Shown here one piece after another: positions 1-27,473 of a stretch of DNA of 64,000 nucleotides (the stretch's first letter is position 1; every line of letters begins with the position of its first letter). The translations under genes were made by a program, and so were the position numbers. Source of the stretch: Streptomyces antibioticus. GTDB taxonomy: Bacteria; Actinomycetota; Actinomycetes; Streptomycetales; Streptomycetaceae. The notes beneath the pieces are model-generated. The model did no database searches, was not told where the DNA came from, and worked only from the letters and a program-made list of their open reading frames with translations. The stretch lies in assembly GCF_002019855.1 (NCBI RefSeq), contig NZ_CM007717.1, forward strand, positions 7,697,750-7,761,749, written 5' to 3'.

Positions 1-1509
1 GTCCCGGTAGGCGGGGACGGGCAGCCGGTCGGCGGCGCCCGGCGCGGCCTCCCGGGAGAGGATCGCGACGACCTGGAGGCCGACGCCGGGTCCCGCGTCG
101 AGCGGCGCGACCGCCACGGTCGCCTCGGCGGCCGCCCTCGCCAGGTCGGTGACGTCGGCGGCGTACAGCAGCGCCACATGGCCCACACGGCCGCGCAGCA
201 CGTCGAGCAGCCGCAGATGGTAGGCGGCCGCCGGGGCGGTCAGTCCGTCGCAGTCCGGGGCGCGGTCGCCGGGCTGCGGTGCCTCCAGGGACCCGTACGG
301 GGCGCCCGCCAGCGGGCCTTCGCGGTAGCCGACGAGGAGCTGGGCCTCGCGCAGCATGACCGTGCCCGGGTCGTCGGGGTCGCTGTGGACGCCCTGCGTG
401 GCGTGCCGCACGGTGCGGCCGATGACCTCCTCGCCGACCGGGCGGCGCTCGGCGTCGTAGCTCTCCAGCAGGGCCGGGCCCGCCTCGTCGCGCAGCACCA
501 TGGCGAGCTTCCACGCCAGGTTGCAGGCGTCCTGCACCCCGGTGTTCATGCCCTGGGCGCCGGTCGGCGGATGGATGTGGGCGGCGTCGCCCGCGACGAA
601 GACGCGGCCCTCGCCGTAGCGGTCGACGATGCGGTGGCTGATGCGGAAGACGGAGGACCAGCGCATCCGGGACAGCACGGCGGGGCGGGGGCCGAGCCGG
701 TCGACGACGGCCTGGATGTGCTCCAGTTCCGGGGTGCGGTCGCCCTCCAGCCCGTGCGCCACCCCGTCCTGCGGTCCGCCCGTCCCGGTGGACAGCTCGG
801 GCGGGACCAGCATCGACATCCGGTAGCGGCCGGTGCCGGGCAGCGGGATGCAGACCAGCAGGTCGTCGCTGGTGCCGTCGTCGGCGAGGTGCATGGACCG
901 GATGCCGTAGCCGTGCGGCATGTCCCAGTCGGCCTCGACGTCGCCCAGCATGTACTCCTCGCCGAACGCCCCGCCCTCGAAGCTCAGCCCCAGCGTCTTG
1001 CGGACGGTGCTGTGCGCCCCGTCGCAGCCGACCAGGTACCCGGCGCGCACCTCCTCCTCGGCGCCGGAAGGGGTGCGCAGCACGGCGGTGACCCCCTCTG
1101 GGTCCTGTACGAACGACAGCAGCTCGGTGCCGCGCTCGACGACCGTGCCCTGCCCCGCGACGTACTCCTCCAGGAGGCGCTCGGTCTCGTACTGGGGGAG
1201 CGCGGCGAACCGGTACGGCACTTCGGGCGGCAGCGCGAGGTCGATCCGCGCCTGCTCCCGGCCGTTGACGTAGATGAGCTGCCCGCGGATCAGCGCGGCC
1301 GCCTCCAGCATCGTGCGGGCCAGCCCCATCCGGTCCCAGATCTCCAGGGTGCGCGGCTGGATGCCGACGGCCTTCGCGTACGGCAGCCGGGCCGAGAGCC
1401 GGTCCACGATCCGGCACGGCACCCCGTGCCGGCCCAGCTCGGCGGCGGCGCTCAGGCCGACCGGGCCGGCGCCCACGATCAGTACGTCGGTCGTCCGGGT
1501 GTGCGCCAC
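1..1509 (-). CDS. FAD-dependent aromatic hydroxylase (PheA/TfdB family), 3' end outside window
   Basis: This is a flavoprotein monooxygenase of the class that hydroxylates phenolic or polyketide rings using NAD(P)H and O2. Reading from GTG at 1509, the N-terminus holds the Rossmann motif VGAGPVGL (about residues 12-19). A DG motif (GCDGAHSTVRK) follows near residue 165, and the FAD-ribityl motif GDAAHIHPPTGAQGMN lies near residue 305. A C-terminal thioredoxin-like region begins before the frame leaves the window, so 503 codons are visible. The GTG start is supported by a GGGAGG ribosome site with a 5-nt gap. It diverges from the APC permease across 263 bp. Such genes occur both in secondary-metabolite clusters and as stand-alone detoxification enzymes, and nothing here fixes the substrate. 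Family certain, substrate unknown. Confidence 0.9.
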   Translation of the reverse strand, partial: MAHTRTTDVLIVGAGPVGLSAAAELGRHGVPCRIVDRLSARLPYAKAVGIQPRTLEIWDRMGLARTMLEAAALIRGQLIYVNGREQARIDLALPPEVPYRFAALPQYETERLLEEYVAGQGTVVERGTELLSFVQDPEGVTAVLRTPSGAEEEVRAGYLVGCDGAHSTVRKTLGLSFEGGAFGEEYMLGDVEADWDMPHGYGIRSMHLADDGTSDDLLVCIPLPGTGRYRMSMLVPPELSTGTGGPQDGVAHGLEGDRTPELEHIQAVVDRLGPRPAVLSRMRWSSVFRISHRIVDRYGEGRVFVAGDAAHIHPPTGAQGMNTGVQDACNLAWKLAMVLRDEAGPALLESYDAERRPVGEEVIGRTVRHATQGVHSDPDDPGTVMLREAQLLVGYREGPLAGAPYGSLEAPQPGDRAPDCDGLTAPAAAYHLRLLDVLRGRVGHVALLYAADVTDLARAAAEATVAVAPLDAGPGVGLQVVAILSREAAPGAADRLPVPAYRD

Positions 1510-1772
1510 GCGTGCCTCCCTGCGTCGGGTCCCCCGAACCGGTTCCCGTCCTCCATGGTCACCTGTCCGGGCCCGGGCGGCGAGCCGGTGCGGCGCCCGC
1601 CGACCGCCCTCCCCGCCAAGTAAGGTAACCCTAAGTCCGGTCGGCGGGTTCGTGCCGCGACCCCGCGTCGTGCCGCGCAGCCGAGTGAATGTGGCCCCCG
1701 CCGGTGTCCGTGCCACGGGAATCCGCGCCCCTGCCTGTTGGATGACCCCAGGCACGAGCGAAATGAGGGCGG

Positions 1773-3272
1773 ATGGCCGAGAGCAGCGCGGACGCACGAC
1801 CACCGGCGGAGGAGGGGCTGAAGGCCGACGCGATCGGGTTCGTGGACGCCCTCGTCATCGGGCTCAACGCCACCTCCCCCGCCTACTCGCTGGCCGCGGT
1901 CATCGGCCCGATCGTGGTGCTCGTGGGCGTCTACGCACCCGGGGTCATGGTGGCGTCCTTCATCCCGATGCTGCTCATCGCGTCGGCGTTCTACTACCTC
2001 AACCGCGTCGACCAGGACTGCGGCACCACCTTCTCCTGGGTCACCCGCGCCATGGGCCCGTGGACCGGCTGGCTCGGCGGCTGGGCCATCGCGATGACCG
2101 GCGTCCTCGTCGTCGGATCGCTCGCGGACGTCGCGGTCACCTTCGCCCTGCTCGCCTTCGGCCTCGACGGCTGGGCCGACAACACCGTCGTACGCCAGAC
2201 GCTCGCGGTCCTGCTGATCATCGTGATGACCGCGCTGTGCGTCGTCGGCACCGAGGTGTCCGCCAAGGTGCAGAACGCGCTCATCCTGGCCCAGGTGGCC
2301 TGTCTGCTCGCCTTCGCGATCGTGGCGCTGTACCGGGTCTACGCCGGCACCGGCACCTTCGACTCCGTCGACCCCTCGTTCACCTGGCTGAACCCCTTCG
2401 GCGCCGGCGGCGCGGAACTGACCGCCGCCCTGCTCCTCGGCGTGTTCATCTACTGGGGCTGGGAGTCGGCGGTCAACCTCACCGAGGAGACCGAGCACTC
2501 CGCCACCGCCCCCGGCAAGGCGGGCGTCTGGTCCACCGTCATCCTGCTGGTCACCTACGTGTCCGTCGCCTACGCGGTCGTCGCCTACGCCGGTACGACC
2601 TTCCTCGCCGAGAACGCGGACGAAGAGGAGTTCATCTTCGCCCTGCTCGCCAACGAGGCGATGGGCGGCTGGGACTGGGTCGTCCTGCTCGCCGTCTCCA
2701 CCTCGGCGATCGCCTCGACCCAGACGACGATCATCCCCGCGTCCCGCACCGCCCTGTCCATGGCCCGCCGGCACGCGCTGCCCCACCACTTCGCCCACAT
2801 CCACCCGCGGTTCCGCACCCCGGACGCCAGCACCTGGTGGGTCGCGGGCATCGCCATCGCCTGGTACCTGATCCTCAACCAGCTCAGCGAGAACGCCCTG
2901 TTCGACTCCCTCACCGCGCTCTCGCTGCTGATCGCCTTCTACTACGCGCTCACCGGCGTCGCCTGCGCCGTCTACTACCGCCGCCATCTGACGGAGAGCG
3001 TGCGCAACTTCTTCCTCATCGGCGTCGGCCCGGTGGTCGGGGCGGGGCTGCTCTCCTGGCTGCTGGTGGAGTCGGTCTCCGACATGGCCGACCCGGCCAA
3101 CTCCTACAGCGGGGTCTCCTGGTTCGGGCTCGGGCCGCCGCTGGTCATCGGCATCGGGATCACCCTCGCCGGCGTGATCCTCATGGTCGTGTGGCGGTTC
3201 ACGGCGCCCGCCTTCTGGTCGGAACGCCCGGGCGTCGCCGACCCCGACCTCGTGCACGGAAAGGAGTCCTGA
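1773..3272 (+). CDS. APC-superfamily amino-acid permease
   Basis: A 499-residue integral membrane protein with about 12 hydrophobic segments separated by short charged loops. The first segment follows a roughly 20-residue cytoplasmic leader and contains the APC-like stretch ATSPAYSLAAVIGP, where the unwound helix 1 of this family binds the substrate amino group. The middle segment YWGWESAVNLTEET resembles the helix-6 region of amino-acid/polyamine/organocation carriers. It probably imports an amino acid or amine using the proton gradient. The stop codon is followed after one base by the start of the universal stress protein gene, so the two are co-transcribed. Pairing of an APC permease with a UspA protein is common in actinomycetes. 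The substrate cannot be read from the sequence. Confidence 0.9.
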   Translation: MAESSADARPPAEEGLKADAIGFVDALVIGLNATSPAYSLAAVIGPIVVLVGVYAPGVMVASFIPMLLIASAFYYLNRVDQDCGTTFSWVTRAMGPWTGWLGGWAIAMTGVLVVGSLADVAVTFALLAFGLDGWADNTVVRQTLAVLLIIVMTALCVVGTEVSAKVQNALILAQVACLLAFAIVALYRVYAGTGTFDSVDPSFTWLNPFGAGGAELTAALLLGVFIYWGWESAVNLTEETEHSATAPGKAGVWSTVILLVTYVSVAYAVVAYAGTTFLAENADEEEFIFALLANEAMGGWDWVVLLAVSTSAIASTQTTIIPASRTALSMARRHALPHHFAHIHPRFRTPDASTWWVAGIAIAWYLILNQLSENALFDSLTALSLLIAFYYALTGVACAVYYRRHLTESVRNFFLIGVGPVVGAGLLSWLLVESVSDMADPANSYSGVSWFGLGPPLVIGIGITLAGVILMVVWRFTAPAFWSERPGVADPDLVHGKES

Positions 3273-3273
3273 G

Positions 3274-3690
3274 ATGTCGGTGGTGCTCGGTTACGACGAG
3301 TCCCCGGGCGCGGTCCACGCGCTGCGGGTCGCGCTGGAGGTGGCGACCGCGTTCGGCGAGCCCCTCGTGCTGGTCTTCGGCGCGGCGCCGCCGGGCGGCA
3401 TGGGGGAGGAGTACCGCACCCACCAGCAGGCCGTGCGCGAGGCCGGCCGCACCGCCCTGGAACACGCCGTCGCGGCCGCCGACGAGGCCGGCGTCCCCAC
3501 CACGGTCGAGGTCCTCGACGAGAAGCCCGACCAGGCCCTCCTGGACGCCGCGTCCCGGCACGGGGCCCGCTTCATCGTGGTGGGGAGCTGGGGCGAGAGC
3601 CCGGTCCGCGGGGCGCTCCTCGGCTCGACCCCGCACAAGCTCCTCCATCTGTCCCCGATCCCGGTGCTGTGCGTACCGATGCGGGACTGA
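3274..3690 (+). CDS. Universal stress protein (UspA family)
   Basis: A 138-residue single Usp domain. It begins with the beta-strand SVVLGYDESPGA. It ends with the ATP-binding signature G-2x-G-9x-GS/T-like stretch VVGSWGESPVRGALLGST, followed by the terminal strand PIPVLCVP. Retention of the glycines suggests an ATP-binding Usp rather than the non-binding UspA class. It starts one base after the APC permease stop and ends 12 bp before the convergent siderophore ATPase gene, so it is the last gene of its operon. The likely role is cytoplasmic stress sensing or regulation coupled to the permease. That role is inferred from gene pairing, not shown by the sequence. Confidence 0.9.
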   Translation: MSVVLGYDESPGAVHALRVALEVATAFGEPLVLVFGAAPPGGMGEEYRTHQQAVREAGRTALEHAVAAADEAGVPTTVEVLDEKPDQALLDAASRHGARFIVVGSWGESPVRGALLGSTPHKLLHLSPIPVLCVPMRD

Positions 3691-3702
3691 GGCCGCCTTC
3701 CG

Positions 3703-4587
3703 CTACGCTCCGGCGACTCCCGCCTTCTCGGTCTCCGGCTCGGGCGCCTCGCCGTCGTGGTGACGCCCCATCGGGATCACCATCGGCGTCCTGCTGACCG
3801 GGTCCTCGCCGACCACGCACCGCAGTCCGAAGACGTTCTCCACGACCTTGGCGGTGATCACCTCGGACGGGGTGCCCTCGGCCACGATCCGGCCGGACTT
3901 CATGGCGACGATGTGGTCCGCGTAGCGGCACGCCTGGTTGAGGTCGTGCAGCACCATCACGACCGTGCGGCCCTGGTGCCGGTTGAGGTCGGTGATCAGG
4001 TCGAGGACGTCGATCTGGTGCGCCAGGTCGAGATACGTGGTCGGCTCGTCCAGCAGCATCACCGGGGTGCCCTGGGCGACCGCCATCGCGATCCAGGCGC
4101 GCTGCCGCTGGCCGCCGGAGAGTTCGTCCACGGCGCGGTGCGCGAGGTCGCTCATCGCGGTGGCCCGCAGCGCCTCGTGGACGGCGTCCTCGTCGCCCGA
4201 GGACCACTGCCGCCACCAGGTCTGGTGCGGCGCGCGACCGCGTCCGACCAGGTCGACGACGGTGAGCCCCTCCGGCGCGACCGGCGTCTGCGGCAGGATG
4301 CCCAGCCGCTGGGCCAGCGCCCGGGTGGGGATCGTGTGCACGGCGTGGCCGTCGAGGTGGACGGCACCGGCCTTCGGGGTGAGCAGCCGGGCCAGCGCGC
4401 GCAACAGGGTCGACTTGCCGCAGGCGTTGGCGCCGACGATCGCCGTGATCCGCCCGGTGGGGACCGCCAGGTCCAGATCGTCGACGACGATCCGGTCGTC
4501 GTAGGCGAGCCGCAGCCCGTGCGCCCGCAGGTCGGGGCCGTCGGCGGGCCCTTCGATGGCCGACACCACGTCGGTGGTCGATGACAC
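3703..4587 (-). CDS. Ferric-siderophore ABC importer ATPase (FecE/FepC type)
   Basis: A 294-residue nucleotide-binding subunit for import of iron-loaded siderophore. Walker A is GANACGKST (about residues 52-60), the signature is LSGGQRQR, Walker B is VMLLDEPTTYLD, and the switch histidine lies in VLHDLNQA. The YLD extension after Walker B is typical of the FecE/FhuC iron family. The GTG start at 4587 is chosen because GGAGG, overlapping the end of the upstream permease gene, lies 8 nt before it. The gap to that permease is 4 bp. It is the last gene of a minus-strand operon with two FecCD permeases, and the operon promoter faces the NRPS gene across two iron boxes. The substrate-binding partner is presumably the lipoprotein at 26316-27386. 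Confidence 0.95.
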   Translation of the reverse strand: MSSTTDVVSAIEGPADGPDLRAHGLRLAYDDRIVVDDLDLAVPTGRITAIVGANACGKSTLLRALARLLTPKAGAVHLDGHAVHTIPTRALAQRLGILPQTPVAPEGLTVVDLVGRGRAPHQTWWRQWSSGDEDAVHEALRATAMSDLAHRAVDELSGGQRQRAWIAMAVAQGTPVMLLDEPTTYLDLAHQIDVLDLITDLNRHQGRTVVMVLHDLNQACRYADHIVAMKSGRIVAEGTPSEVITAKVVENVFGLRCVVGEDPVSRTPMVIPMGRHHDGEAPEPETEKAGVAGA

Positions 4588-4591
4588 GTCT

Positions 4592-5737
4592 TCAGCCTCC
4601 TGAACCGGCGCGGTTGGCGCGGATGAGCAGCCACAGCAGGACGGGCGCGCCGAGCACGCCCGTCACGATCCCGACCGGCAGTTCGGTGTCCGGGACGATC
4701 TTTCGGGCGACGAGGTCGGACCCCAGCACCATGACGGCGCCGGTCAGGCCCGAGGCGAACGGCGGCGGGAACGCGGTGCCCGCGAGGCGCTGGGCGACCT
4801 GCGGGGCGGCGAGCGCGACGAAGGCGACCGGGCCCGCGGTCGCCGTGCCGAAGGCCACCAGGCCGACCGAGACGAGCAGTACCGCCACCCGTACCGTCTG
4901 CACGCGGGTGCCCAGGCCGCGGGCGACGTCGTCGCCGAGTTCCAGGGTCCGCATCAGCCGGCCGAGCAGCAGCGCCGTCGGCAGCAGCACGGCCAGTGCC
5001 ACGGCGAGGGGCGTGATCTGGTCCCAGCTCCGGCCGTTGAGGTTGCCGACCAGCCAGCCGAGCGCGGCCTGCGCCTGGAAGCGCTCGCCGCGGGCCATGA
5101 GGTAGTCGGTGGCGCTGGTGCAGATCCACGAGACGCCGACGCCGACCAGCACGATCCGGTAGCCGGTGGTGCCCCGCTTCCAGGCCAGGGTGTAGACGAC
5201 GAACGCCGCCGCCAGCGCGCCGAACAGACCGAGGACCTGGGTGCTCGGCCCGCCGTCCCGGCCGAGGACGATCCCGGCCACCACGGCGACACCGGCGCCC
5301 TGGGTGATGCCCATCATGTCGGGGCTGGCCAGCGGGTTGCGGGTCATCGCCTGGAGCAGCGCGCCCGACACCCCGAACGCGACGCCGACCAGCAGGCCCG
5401 CCAGGGAGCGCGGCAGCCGCAGCTCCTGCACGATGAGCCGGGTGCCGGGGTCGCCGCCGCCCAGCAGGGCCCGGGAGACGTCGGCGAGGGACAGGGGGAT
5501 GTCGCCGACCGCCGTCTCCGCGCAGAAGGCGAGGAACGCGGCGGCCAGGAGCACCAGCGACACGGCCAGCAGCCGGGGCCGCAGCAGCCCGGACACGGGC
5601 GGCACGGCGAGCCGGAAGGTGACGCGGCCGCCGGTGCGCCGGGCGGGTATGCGGTCCGCGGGGTCCGTCTTGCGCGCGGGCCCCTTCGTCTCCCGGGGCC
5701 CGGGCCGGCCCGCCGGCGGCGAAAGCTCGGTGGTCAT
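4592..5737 (-). CDS. Ferric-siderophore ABC importer permease (FecCD family), second subunit
   Basis: A 381-residue membrane protein with a charged N-terminal tail of about 50 residues and roughly nine or ten helices. FecCD hallmarks are present: LRLPRSLAGLLVG, then GVSGALLQAMTRNPLASPDMMG, and a late cytoplasmic coupling stretch around LGDDVARGLGTRVQ. The ATG at 5737 is preferred over longer readings because GGAG lies 9 nt upstream and the protein then begins just before the FecCD fold. It forms the transmembrane channel with the product of the next gene upstream (5877-6917). The 139-bp gap between the two shows no gene. It is translationally close-coupled to the ATPase downstream. Confidence 0.93.
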   Translation of the reverse strand: MTTELSPPAGRPGPRETKGPARKTDPADRIPARRTGGRVTFRLAVPPVSGLLRPRLLAVSLVLLAAAFLAFCAETAVGDIPLSLADVSRALLGGGDPGTRLIVQELRLPRSLAGLLVGVAFGVSGALLQAMTRNPLASPDMMGITQGAGVAVVAGIVLGRDGGPSTQVLGLFGALAAAFVVYTLAWKRGTTGYRIVLVGVGVSWICTSATDYLMARGERFQAQAALGWLVGNLNGRSWDQITPLAVALAVLLPTALLLGRLMRTLELGDDVARGLGTRVQTVRVAVLLVSVGLVAFGTATAGPVAFVALAAPQVAQRLAGTAFPPPFASGLTGAVMVLGSDLVARKIVPDTELPVGIVTGVLGAPVLLWLLIRANRAGSGG

Positions 5738-5876
5738 GGCGTACGGCTCCACTGGTTCGGTCGGGAGGTGGGTCGGCTGTGTGGATGTCCGCGGTCGCGC
5801 GAGTCGGGTGAGGGGCCTCGGACGTGTCGTTCCGTCACCGTCACCGTGTCCGCCTCCCCCCGGCCCGTCCCATTGC

Positions 5877-6917
5877 TCACAGCTCCGCGAGCCGGCGGCG
5901 CCGCACCAGGGCGATGAAGAACGGCCCGCCGATGAAGGCCACCAGGACACCGGCCTGGATCTCGATGGGGCGGTCGATGAGCCGGCCCGTGACGTCGGCG
6001 GCCAGCAGCAGACAGGGCGCGAGGACCGCCGACAGCGGCAGCAGCCAGCGGTGGTCGGGGCCGAGTCCGGCGTACTGGGCGAGGACACGGGCGATATGGG
6101 GCACGACCAGGCCGACGAAGACGACCGGTCCGATGACGGCGACGGCCCCGCCGGTCAGCAGGGTGACGGCCACCACCCCCTGGATCCGCACCGCGCCGAG
6201 CCGCAGCCCCAGCGACTTCGCGACGTCGTCGCCGAGCGCGAGGCTGTTGAGGGAGGGCGCGCACAGCAGGGCGAGCACCGCGCCGACGGCGAGGAAGGGC
6301 AGCACCCGCAGCAGGACCTCGGTGTCCTGGTTGGCCAGCGAGCCCGCCGACCAGAAGCGGTAGCGGTTCAGCGCGTCCGGGTCGGTGAGGGCGATCGCGC
6401 TGGTCAGCGAGAACAGCACGGAGGTCACCGCCACGCCGGACAGGGCGAGTTTGACCGGGGTGGAGCCGGACCGGCCGACCCCGCCGAGGAAGTAGACCAG
6501 CACGCTCGCGGCCATCGCGCCGGCGAACGCGAACCAGATGTAGCCGTACACCGAGCCGATGCCGAGCACGCCGACCGACAGGACGACCGCGAAGGCCGCG
6601 CCCGCGCTGACCCCGAGGATGCCGGGATCCGCGAGCGGGTTGCGTGTGAGCGCCTGCATCAGCGCGCCGGACAGGCCGAGCGCGGCACCGGTGGCGAGGG
6701 CGAGCGCGGTGCGGGGCAGCCGGACCGACCAGATGACGTTGTCCACGCGGGAGTTGGGGGCGTCGCCGAGGAGGGTGTCCCAGACCTGGCGCAGCGGCAC
6801 GTCGAGCGCGCCGTACGCCATGGACAGGGCGCACAGTGCCAGCAGCGCCGCGCACGACAACGAGAGCAGCAGTACAGCGCGGGGGCCCGTGGCCGCCCGG
6901 ACCGTCGAGGTCCCCAC
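5877..6917 (-). CDS. Ferric-siderophore ABC importer permease (FecCD family), first subunit
   Basis: A 346-residue FecCD-type permease. It shows the family landmarks VRLPRTALALATGAALGLSG, LMQALTRNPLADPGILGVSAG, the coupling-helix region LGDDVAKSLGLRLGAVR and the C-terminal hydrophobic repeats. The start is set at GTG 6917 because the ribosome site AAGGAAG lies 6 nt upstream. A TTG at 6923 would sit inside that site and is rejected. It is the promoter-proximal gene of the importer operon (permease, permease, ATPase). An iron box at 6929-6947 lies immediately upstream of the start, so expression should be repressed by iron-loaded DmdR1/IdeR. Confidence 0.94.
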   Translation of the reverse strand: MGTSTVRAATGPRAVLLLSLSCAALLALCALSMAYGALDVPLRQVWDTLLGDAPNSRVDNVIWSVRLPRTALALATGAALGLSGALMQALTRNPLADPGILGVSAGAAFAVVLSVGVLGIGSVYGYIWFAFAGAMAASVLVYFLGGVGRSGSTPVKLALSGVAVTSVLFSLTSAIALTDPDALNRYRFWSAGSLANQDTEVLLRVLPFLAVGAVLALLCAPSLNSLALGDDVAKSLGLRLGAVRIQGVVAVTLLTGGAVAVIGPVVFVGLVVPHIARVLAQYAGLGPDHRWLLPLSAVLAPCLLLAADVTGRLIDRPIEIQAGVLVAFIGGPFFIALVRRRRLAEL

Positions 6918-6928
6918 GTTCAACTTCC

Positions 6929-6947
6929 TTTGGTCAGGCTTACCTTA
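6929..6947. promoter_or_regulatory. Iron box (DmdR1/IdeR operator) before the importer operon
   Basis: The 19-mer TTTGGTCAGGCTTACCTTA matches the palindromic actinobacterial iron-box consensus TTAGGTTAGGCTAACCTAA at 15 of 19 positions by eye. It lies 12 bp upstream of the importer permease start, where a bound repressor would block transcription. It is the nearer of two boxes in the divergent importer/NRPS promoter region. Confidence 0.8.
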
Positions 6948-7011
6948 ACTGTAGGGGGAGTTCCCGCTCGTCGCACTCCCCTCGACCTCGCCCTGTGGGA
7001 GGGCTGTGAAA

Positions 7012-7030
7012 TTAGGTAACCCTTACCTTA
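7012..7030. promoter_or_regulatory. Iron box (DmdR1/IdeR operator) before the NRPS gene
   Basis: The 19-mer TTAGGTAACCCTTACCTTA matches the iron-box consensus at 14 of 19 positions, with both outer half-site cores intact. It lies 56 bp upstream of the NRPS start, a position that would overlap or immediately follow a promoter. Together with the box at 6929 it makes the siderophore synthesis and uptake operons one iron-repressed divergent unit. Confidence 0.8.
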
Positions 7031-7085
7031 CTATGGCGGCGATCCTCCGGCTCGAGGCCGGGACGTAGCCTGGGGAGGCACTGTC

Positions 7086-25997
<18,912 letters not shown>

Positions 25998-26025
25998 GGA
26001 CCGCGAGGGCATGGAGAGGATCGGC

Positions 26026-26235
26026 ATGAGCAACCCGTTCGAGGACCCCGAGGGCGTCTACCTGGTGCTCGTCAACGACGAGAACCAGCACAGCCTGTGG
26101 CCCGACTTCGTGGACGTCCCGGCCGGCTGGCGGACCGTCCACGGGCCCGCCTCCCGCCAGGAGTGCCTGGAGCACGTCGAGACCCACTGGACCGACATGC
26201 GGCCGCGCAGCCTGGCCGAGTCGATGGACGGCTGA
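26026..26235 (+). CDS. MbtH-family NRPS helper protein
   Basis: A 69-residue protein that binds and stabilises adenylation domains of the adjacent NRPS. The diagnostic tryptophans are all present: SLWPDFVDVPAGW, then the C-terminal THWTDMRPRSLAESM. The start at ATG 26026 is chosen because the GAGAGGA ribosome site lies 5 nt upstream and the protein then begins with the family-typical MSNPFED. A longer reading from 25972 would add residues foreign to the family. The gene begins 28 bp after the NRPS stop, so it is co-transcribed with it, and it is followed by a strong terminator. Its presence agrees with a Streptomyces siderophore synthetase. Confidence 0.95.
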   Translation: MSNPFEDPEGVYLVLVNDENQHSLWPDFVDVPAGWRTVHGPASRQECLEHVETHWTDMRPRSLAESMDG

Positions 26236-26260
26236 GCAACAGGGCGGAAAACGCCGGGAC

Positions 26261-26299
26261 ATGACTGAGGGGGCCGACACCGTCGGCCCCCTCAGTCAT
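26261..26299. terminator. Bidirectional terminator between mbtH and the binding-protein gene
   Basis: A perfect 18-bp inverted repeat with a 3-nt loop: arm ATGACTGAGGGGGCCGAC at 26261-26278 and its complement at 26282-26299. It sits between convergent genes, 25 bp after the mbtH stop and 16 bp beyond the binding-protein stop. Confidence 0.85.
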
Positions 26300-26315
26300 G
26301 CTCACATCCGCCGGA

Positions 26316-27386
26316 TCAGGAGGCGGGCTGCTCCACCTTCGTGGCCGGCTTGCCGTCGACCGCCGCCGTCAACTGCGGCACCAGACGCTCCAGTTCGTAC
26401 GGCAGGCTCAGCACCGTACCGAAGGACACGGCGTTGCCGTAGTCGCTGGACTCGTTGACGTACACCTCACGGCCCTCGGTGACGACCTTGAGGTCCTTGT
26501 AGGTGGCGTCCTTGTGCAGCTTCGCGGAGTCCTTGGCGACGTCACCGACGATCCACACGATCGCGTTCTGGTCCAGCAGGTCGGTGCGCTCCTTGCTGAT
26601 GTTCGCGCCGAACTGGTCCCCGATCACCTTGTCCAGGTCCGCGGGCAGCGTGAAGCCGAGGTTCGTCAGCAGCCGCGAGCGCGGGTCCTGGCTGCCGAAC
26701 ACGAAGATGCCCTCGTACGGCGTCGCCATCAGCGCGGTCTTCCCCTGGAACTCGGGGTGCTCCGCCTTGACCGCGTCGATCTTCGCCTCGGTCTCCTTGA
26801 CGGCCGCGGCCGCCTCGTCCGGCTTGCCGAGCGCCTTGCCGATCGTCTCGGTCTGCTCCTGCCACGGCACGCCGTAGTCGTTGTACTCCTTCGGCTGCGC
26901 GACCACGGGAGCGAACTTCGACAGCGACTCGTACTGCTCCTTGGTGATGCCGCCGTAGACGCTGAGGATCAGGTCCGGCTTGAGCGCGGCGATCTTCTCC
27001 ACCTGCGGGCCGGTGCCGGTGTCCTTCAGGACGGTCGGGGCCGCCTCCCCGCCGAGCTTGTCGGACGCCCACGGGCCGACGGCCCCCTTGTAGCCGCCGA
27101 TCCATTCGGTGGTGCCCACCGGCACCGTGCCGAGGGCGAGCACCGCGTCCTGGTCGGTGAGGCCGACGGTGACGATCCGCTTCGGCTCGGACTTGATCGT
27201 CGTACTGCCGAACTTGTGCGTGATGGTGACCGGGAACTGGGACTTCCCGGAGGCCGTGGCCTTCGAACCGGCTGAGGAGGAGCCGGTGTCCGAGTCGTCC
27301 CCGCCGCAGCCGGCGGCCGTGGCGAGGACGACGAGGGCGGAGGCCAGCGCTGCGGCCGTACGTGACGCTCTGCGGAAGCGGGGCAT
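26316..27386 (-). CDS. Ferric-siderophore-binding lipoprotein (FecB/FhuD-type)
   Basis: A 356-residue extracellular solute-binding lipoprotein of the class III (helical backbone) iron-siderophore family. The signal peptide ends in the lipobox LATAAGC at about residues 21-27, and a Ser/Gly/Thr-rich tether follows before the mature domain. The mature domain has the family phrases PKRIVTVGLTDQDAVLALG, LKPDLILSVYGG and AIVWIVGDVAKD. It lies 87 bp downstream of the exporter ATPase gene on the same strand, so it probably belongs to the iron-boxed exporter operon. It should deliver the cluster's own ferric siderophore to the FecCDE importer at 3703-6917, which otherwise lacks a binding protein. The ATG start has GAAGGAA a few bases upstream. 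Confidence 0.93.
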   Translation of the reverse strand: MPRFRRASRTAAALASALVVLATAAGCGGDDSDTGSSSAGSKATASGKSQFPVTITHKFGSTTIKSEPKRIVTVGLTDQDAVLALGTVPVGTTEWIGGYKGAVGPWASDKLGGEAAPTVLKDTGTGPQVEKIAALKPDLILSVYGGITKEQYESLSKFAPVVAQPKEYNDYGVPWQEQTETIGKALGKPDEAAAAVKETEAKIDAVKAEHPEFQGKTALMATPYEGIFVFGSQDPRSRLLTNLGFTLPADLDKVIGDQFGANISKERTDLLDQNAIVWIVGDVAKDSAKLHKDATYKDLKVVTEGREVYVNESSDYGNAVSFGTVLSLPYELERLVPQLTAAVDGKPATKVEQPAS

Positions 27387-27473
27387 CGGTGGTTCCTTCG
27401 GTAGGTTCCTGTGGTGCTGGGCGGTGGTGTGGGGGAGGGGATGTGAGGGCGCTGGGGCGTGGGGGTGTGGGGT

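Noticed and set aside
178..1623. Plus-strand open frame over the aromatic hydroxylase
   Set aside because: The minus strand encodes a complete flavoprotein series (VGAGPVGL, GCDG, GDAAH). The plus frame is repetitive Arg/Ala/Gly sequence.
1618..1640. TAAGGTAACCCTAAG as an iron box between the hydroxylase and APC permease genes
   Set aside because: Only one half-site fits (about 10-11 of 19 positions) and the flanking genes have no iron role. It may be chance or a weak site.
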